From BMS3BBIN04 sp964552465 (GTDB taxonomy: Bacteria; Electryoneota; Electryoneia; Electryoneales; Electryoneaceae), in assembly GCA_964552465.1 (NCBI GenBank), contig CAZKGR010000003.1, positions 149,547 to 213,546 on the forward strand: a stretch of 64,000 bases of DNA, in the 5' to 3' direction. Shown piece after piece: positions 60,842 through 64,000 of the stretch. The notes below the pieces were generated by a model. That model made no database searches. It saw nothing but the letters and a program-made list of their open reading frames with translations, and was not told where the DNA came from. Numbering within the stretch: position 1 is the first letter of the stretch; every line of letters begins with the position of its first letter. A program made the translations under genes and the position numbers.

Positions 60842-62248
60842 ATGGCGAAAGCACGCGACTTCAAACCTCCGAACACCTACCTGATCCTGTTCAGCCTGCT
60901 GGTGATCATCGCGGTGCTGACTTGGATTGTCCCCGGCGGACAATACGCTACCGAGGTTGTCGATGGTCGCGATATGGTCGTCCCCAACTCGTTCGAGGCC
61001 GTCCCTAGCGAGCCGCAAGGCTTGATGGATCTGCTCGAAGCACCGATCAAGGGCTTCATGGACGCAGCCGAGATCATTGCATTTGTACTGATTGTCGGCG
61101 GCGCATTCGCGGTCCTGCAACTGACCGGCGCGATTGACTCGGTAATCCGTCGGTTGGCGGCGGCGAGCCGCAAGTCAGCTGTGATTCGTAGTGCGATCAT
61201 CCCGCTGTTCATGGTGCTGTTTTCGTTGGGTGGTGCGGTGTTCGGGATGGCCGAGGAGACGATCCCGTTCGTGCTGATCTTCATACCATTGTCACTGGCA
61301 TTAGGATATGACTCGATTGTCGGTGTCGCGATCCCGTTTGTCGGCTCAGCGGCGGGATTTGCGGGTGCGTTTTTCAACCCGTTCACGGTAGGTATCGCCC
61401 AGGGAATAGCCGACCTGCCACTGTTCAGCGGGTTGGAGTATCGTGTCGTCGTGTGGCTGGTGACGACGACGATTACCGTCACATTCGTCACCCTGTATGC
61501 CAACCGTATCCGCAAGGATCCGACGCGCAGCCTGGTCTACGATATAGACGAGAAGCTGCGTCACAACCTGCACCTCGATGTCGAGAACGACGGTGAAGTC
61601 GTTGGCTCGAGTAGACGGCAGGTCTGGGTGCTGGTCGCATTCGCGGCGGCGATGGGCATGCTGGTCTTCGGCGTGCTCAAATGGGCGTGGTACATCGAGG
61701 AAATCGCCGGCCTGTTCCTCGCGATGGGGATTGTGGTCGGGATTATCGGCGGGATGAAAGGCGGCGACATCGCGGACGGCTTCGAGCAAGGCGCAAAGGA
61801 TCTCGTCGGCACGGCGGTGATCATCGGCCTGGCCCGTGGCATCCTGATCCTCGCCCAGGACGGCTTGATCATTGGGACGATGCTGCACGCGCTGTCCGGC
61901 GTGGTCGGCAGTCTGCACCCGATAGCGTCCGCGGAGGCAATGTTCGTCTTCCAGTCGATGCTAAACTTCTTCGTGCCATCGGGGAGCGGGCAGGCGGCGT
62001 TGACCATGCCGATAATGGCGCCGTTATCGGACCTTGTCGGTGTGTCGCGTCAGACTGCGGTGCTGGCCTACCAGTTTGGCGACGGTTTCTCGAATGTGAT
62101 CGTACCAACATCCGCAGTGCTGATGGGCGTGTTGTCGCTGGCGAAGATACCGTGGACCGTGTGGGCACGCTGGATCGCGCCGCTGGTGCTGATGTTATCG
62201 TTGGCGGGCGCATTGATGTTGATCCCACCATTCATGGGAGTGTGGTGA
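60842..62248 (+). CDS. YfcC-family carrier (C4-dicarboxylate / basic amino-acid antiporter superfamily)
   Basis: From ATG 60842 the protein is 468 residues with about 12 hydrophobic helices. The opening NTYLILFSLLVIIAVLTWIVPGGQY, with its extracellular loop, and the helical hairpins GGAVFGMAEETIPFV and FVPSGSGQAALTMPI are typical of the YfcC/ArsB-NhaD-like carriers (PF03606). Members exchange amino acids or dicarboxylates across the inner membrane; the substrate is not readable. The longer frame from 60773 starts inside the repeat doublet and is rejected. It ends one base before gmhB, so the two are probably co-transcribed despite unrelated roles. Confidence 0.85.
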   Translation: MAKARDFKPPNTYLILFSLLVIIAVLTWIVPGGQYATEVVDGRDMVVPNSFEAVPSEPQGLMDLLEAPIKGFMDAAEIIAFVLIVGGAFAVLQLTGAIDSVIRRLAAASRKSAVIRSAIIPLFMVLFSLGGAVFGMAEETIPFVLIFIPLSLALGYDSIVGVAIPFVGSAAGFAGAFFNPFTVGIAQGIADLPLFSGLEYRVVVWLVTTTITVTFVTLYANRIRKDPTRSLVYDIDEKLRHNLHLDVENDGEVVGSSRRQVWVLVAFAAAMGMLVFGVLKWAWYIEEIAGLFLAMGIVVGIIGGMKGGDIADGFEQGAKDLVGTAVIIGLARGILILAQDGLIIGTMLHALSGVVGSLHPIASAEAMFVFQSMLNFFVPSGSGQAALTMPIMAPLSDLVGVSRQTAVLAYQFGDGFSNVIVPTSAVLMGVLSLAKIPWTVWARWIAPLVLMLSLAGALMLIPPFMGVW

Positions 62249-62249
62249 G

Positions 62250-62789
62250 ATGAGACGGCTGATTCTACTCGACAGGGACGGCACGATCATTGTCAACAAA
62301 CACTACCTCAAGGATCCGGAGGGGGTGGAGCTGATTCCGGGTGCGGCGGAGGGGATTAAGCGCCTGAACGATGCCGGGCATGTTGTTGTGGTCATCTCGA
62401 ACCAGAGCGGTGTCGCGCGCGGGATGATGACGGTGCAGGATGTCGGACGGGTGATGGGGGCGATGCTCGCCCAACTGATGATGTCAGGCGCGCATATCGA
62501 TCAGATATATACCTGCCCGGAGGTGGATGACAAAGCGCCGTGCCGCAAACCGAACATCGGCATGCTCGAACAAGCCGCGCACGAGGCTGGGCTGCCACTC
62601 AGCGAGGCGGTAGTTGTCGGCGATAACGCTCCGGACATTGAGGCCGGGAAGCGTGCCGGATGTAAAACAGTGCTGGTTCGTTCCGGCAAGGCAGCAGACT
62701 TCGAAGCAGCGCGTGCGGTTAAGCCTGATGCGGTGTTCGATACTCTGGCCGACGCGGCGGATTGGATACTTAATAAGTTGGCTGACTGA
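62250..62789 (+). CDS. gmhB: D-glycero-D-manno-heptose-1,7-bisphosphate 7-phosphatase (HAD-IIIA)
   Basis: The 179-residue HAD phosphatase has the nucleophile motif LLDRDGTIIVN, motif II VVVISNQSGVARG, Lys in CRKPNIGM and motif IV VVVGDNAPDIEAGKRAG. The GmhB zinc loop (CPxH..CxCRKP) is partly kept as CPEVDDKAPCRKP, with two rather than four obvious ligands. GmhB makes heptose-1-phosphate for ADP-heptose, the LPS core sugar donor; histidinol phosphatase is the main alternative in this subfamily. Neighbouring gmhA (facing strand) and waaA in the window favour the heptose role. Confidence 0.85.
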   Translation: MRRLILLDRDGTIIVNKHYLKDPEGVELIPGAAEGIKRLNDAGHVVVVISNQSGVARGMMTVQDVGRVMGAMLAQLMMSGAHIDQIYTCPEVDDKAPCRKPNIGMLEQAAHEAGLPLSEAVVVGDNAPDIEAGKRAGCKTVLVRSGKAADFEAARAVKPDAVFDTLADAADWILNKLAD

Positions 62790-63114
62790 ATGTTGTTACA
62801 AACATCATGATTAATGAAAATGGCCAACTGGCAAAAGCCAAAAGGGATAGAAACGGTCTCGGGATCACGGACCCAATCAACATAGAAGCTACTAATCCTC
62901 CTGGCATGGCAATGACCATAAGTAAAAGAGGGTGCAAAAGGTCGGTCCTGAAGCCATAGATGATCAAGAAGACGATACCCGCAAATCCGGCAATGTTGGT
63001 AGACAGCGTGAATGCCATATAGCCTTTTGGTGATGCGTGTTGGCTTTGCGCGATTTGCCACATTATTGAAGCATCAAACAGGCAAGCATACAGGATCATC
63101 TGGGTATCAGGCAT
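62770..63114 (-). CDS. Small integral membrane protein of unknown function
   Basis: From ATG 63114 (GGGGAGAG 6 nt upstream) the frame encodes 114 residues with about three to four hydrophobic helices: ILYACLFDASIMWQIA, GYMAFTLSTNIAGFAGIVFL, LLHPLLLMVIAMPGG and LLAFASWPFSLIMMFVTTF. It follows gmhA by 22 nt on the same strand and its last 20 nt overlap the end of gmhB head-on. I recognise no family. The good ribosome site and operon position support a real gene. The longer frame reaching 63225 overlaps gmhA and is rejected. Confidence 0.65.
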   Translation of the reverse strand: MPDTQMILYACLFDASIMWQIAQSQHASPKGYMAFTLSTNIAGFAGIVFLIIYGFRTDLLHPLLLMVIAMPGGLVASMLIGSVIPRPFLSLLAFASWPFSLIMMFVTTFSQPTY

Positions 63115-63136
63115 TGTCGCTCTCCCCGAACTAGTT

Positions 63137-63724
63137 TCACCCGCTTCCGAATAATGTTCGTTCGCTGAGCTCACACAGCATGTGTCCGACGAAGGCGTGC
63201 ATCTCTTGGATGCGCTGGGTGTCATTAGACGGAATGATCACTGCATGATCACACACCTCAGCCTGTTTTCCGCCGCCCTTGCCGAGAATGCCGAGCACCT
63301 GCATGCATTTGCCATGCGCGACATCGGACGCTTTCAGAAGGTTCGGTGAGTTGCCGGAGGTGCTGATGGCGATGAACAGGTCGCCTTTTTGACCCAGGCT
63401 CTCGACCTGACGGGCGACGACCTGATCGTAACCGATATCGTTCGCACCGGCGGTCAGGATTGATGAATCAGTGGTCAACGCGATGGCGGGCATGCTCGGA
63501 CGGTCCAGATCACCGCTGAGTCGAACAATCCACTCCGCAGCCCAGTGTTGTGCATCCGCAGCGGACCCACCGTTGCCAGCGAGCAGGAGCTTGTTGCCAG
63601 CGCGAAAGGTTTCGACGACCAGTTCGACAGCTTTCACGACGTCATCTTTCAAAGCATCCATCTGCTTCGCGACGTCAATGTGCGCAGCTAATCGGCTGTC
63701 ATATGCGGAGTTTAGGTCCATCAT
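63137..63724 (-). CDS. gmhA: Phosphoheptose isomerase
   Basis: GmhA converts sedoheptulose-7-phosphate to D-glycero-D-manno-heptose-7-phosphate, the first step of ADP-heptose synthesis. The 195-residue protein is a single SIS domain with LLLAGNGGSAADAQHWAAE, FIAISTSGNSPNLLKA and the C-terminal IQEMHAFVGHMLCELSE, which carries the metal-binding residues. ATG 63724 abuts the stop of the upstream dehydrogenase (TAAATGATG); the next codon is also ATG. With gmhB facing it, this marks an LPS heptose locus at the window edge. Confidence 0.95.
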   Translation of the reverse strand: MMDLNSAYDSRLAAHIDVAKQMDALKDDVVKAVELVVETFRAGNKLLLAGNGGSAADAQHWAAEWIVRLSGDLDRPSMPAIALTTDSSILTAGANDIGYDQVVARQVESLGQKGDLFIAISTSGNSPNLLKASDVAHGKCMQVLGILGKGGGKQAEVCDHAVIIPSNDTQRIQEMHAFVGHMLCELSERTLFGSG

Positions 63725-64000
63725 TTACACCTTGCGACCGAAGCCGACGTAGGTCAAACCACCTGCCTGAACGTATTTCGGATCGTACACATTACGCCCA
63801 TCAAACAGCACTTTGTCCGTCAGCTTGGAGGCGAGCTGCTTGTGATCTGGTGTGCGGAAATCATTCCACTCGGTAACCAGCACGAGAGCGTCCGCGCCCT
63901 CAACAGTGTCATCTTCAGAGCTGCAATAGGTGATTGTGTCGCCAAAGGTTTCTCTCGCGACATCCATCGCTTCGGGATCGAAAGCGCGTACCTTTGCACC
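63725..64000 (-). CDS. UDP-glucose/GDP-mannose dehydrogenase family, C-terminal end (partial)
   Basis: The frame runs in from the window edge and ends at 63725, giving 91 visible residues. KVRAFDPEAMDVARE, ADALVLVTEWNDFR and the closing LFDGRNVYDPKYVQAGGLTYVGFGR are the C-terminal UDP-binding domain of Ugd/Tuad-type enzymes, which oxidise UDP-glucose to UDP-glucuronate with NAD. The catalytic Cys region lies outside the window. It is translated directly ahead of gmhA, so a surface-polysaccharide role is likely. Confidence 0.88.
   Translation of the reverse strand, partial: GAKVRAFDPEAMDVARETFGDTITYCSSEDDTVEGADALVLVTEWNDFRTPDHKQLASKLTDKVLFDGRNVYDPKYVQAGGLTYVGFGRKV

Noticed and set aside
61681..62253. 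Long reading frame of 190 codons inside the YfcC carrier gene
   Set aside because: Arg/Asp-rich composition and full overlap with a clear 12-helix transporter in another frame; a shadow frame from GC-rich codons.
1..64000. CRISPR array, prophage or insertion sequence
   Set aside because: No regularly spaced repeats, integrase, phage structural genes or transposase frames were seen; the repeats present are dispersed palindromes.

Overview
This looks like part of a bacterial chromosome with a double-membrane (LPS-type) envelope, probably from the FCB superphylum or a nearby candidate phylum. Several things point that way. Two secreted proteases end in a type IX-like sorting tail (YPNPFNP motif). 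There is a PorV/PorQ-like barrel next to a second outer-membrane barrel, and a gluzincin/TolB-repeat/barrel fusion. LPS core genes are present (waaA, a family-9 heptosyltransferase, gmhA, gmhB), as is lolA. By eye, base composition is balanced to slightly GC-rich. No plasmid, phage, insertion-sequence or CRISPR signature was seen, so this is mostly housekeeping DNA, and the most novel layer is intergenic.

Layout: 1-3.4 kb carries serine biosynthesis (DUF1015 tail, VOC protein, serC, serA). 3.5-12.8 kb is a secreted/envelope stretch: a subtilase with sorting tail, a tRNA cluster (Pro, Arg, His, Glu), a lipoprotein, a TPR-thioredoxin protein, a papain-like protease with sorting tail, and an HDOD protein. 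12.8-18.2 kb is a minus-strand operon (GAF protein, mutM, pgeF, YifB/ComM, degenerate AMP-binding protein). 18.5-22.5 kb has pepT and an rsmA-mgtE-small membrane protein unit. rho follows with a ~300-nt leader. ftsK-lolA-LPG-synthase-TM (minus) and pgsA-barrel metallopeptidase (plus) diverge at 28.5 kb.

32-39 kb on the minus strand carries a GNAT protein, a membrane-anchored phosphodiesterase-fold protein, tRNA-Glu(CTC), an MltB-like transglycosylase, a zinc-ribbon/HEPN-like protein, and two outer-membrane proteins, one of which appears frameshifted. 39.6-51.3 kb on the plus strand has mltF, an FmdB protein, ALDH7, smpB, a polyprenyl synthase, apbE, a family-9 glycosyltransferase, waaA, a double ECF-type ATPase and ackA. 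51.5-57.4 kb is the block pheS-pheT-coiled coil-zapA-putative 6S RNA-rny. 57.5-64 kb has hutH, a YtcJ-like amidohydrolase, a YfcC-type carrier, and gmhB facing gmhA and the end of a UDP-sugar dehydrogenase.

The most unusual structure is a set of three unrelated palindromic repeat families. Each occurs as head-out inverted pairs of 75-97 nt, like REPINs; two families also occur singly. One family carries the GTAG foot known from REP elements. They sit at 510, 959, 2332, 9016, 18372, 41108, 51368, 59091 and 60706. No RAYT transposase is present in the window to explain them.
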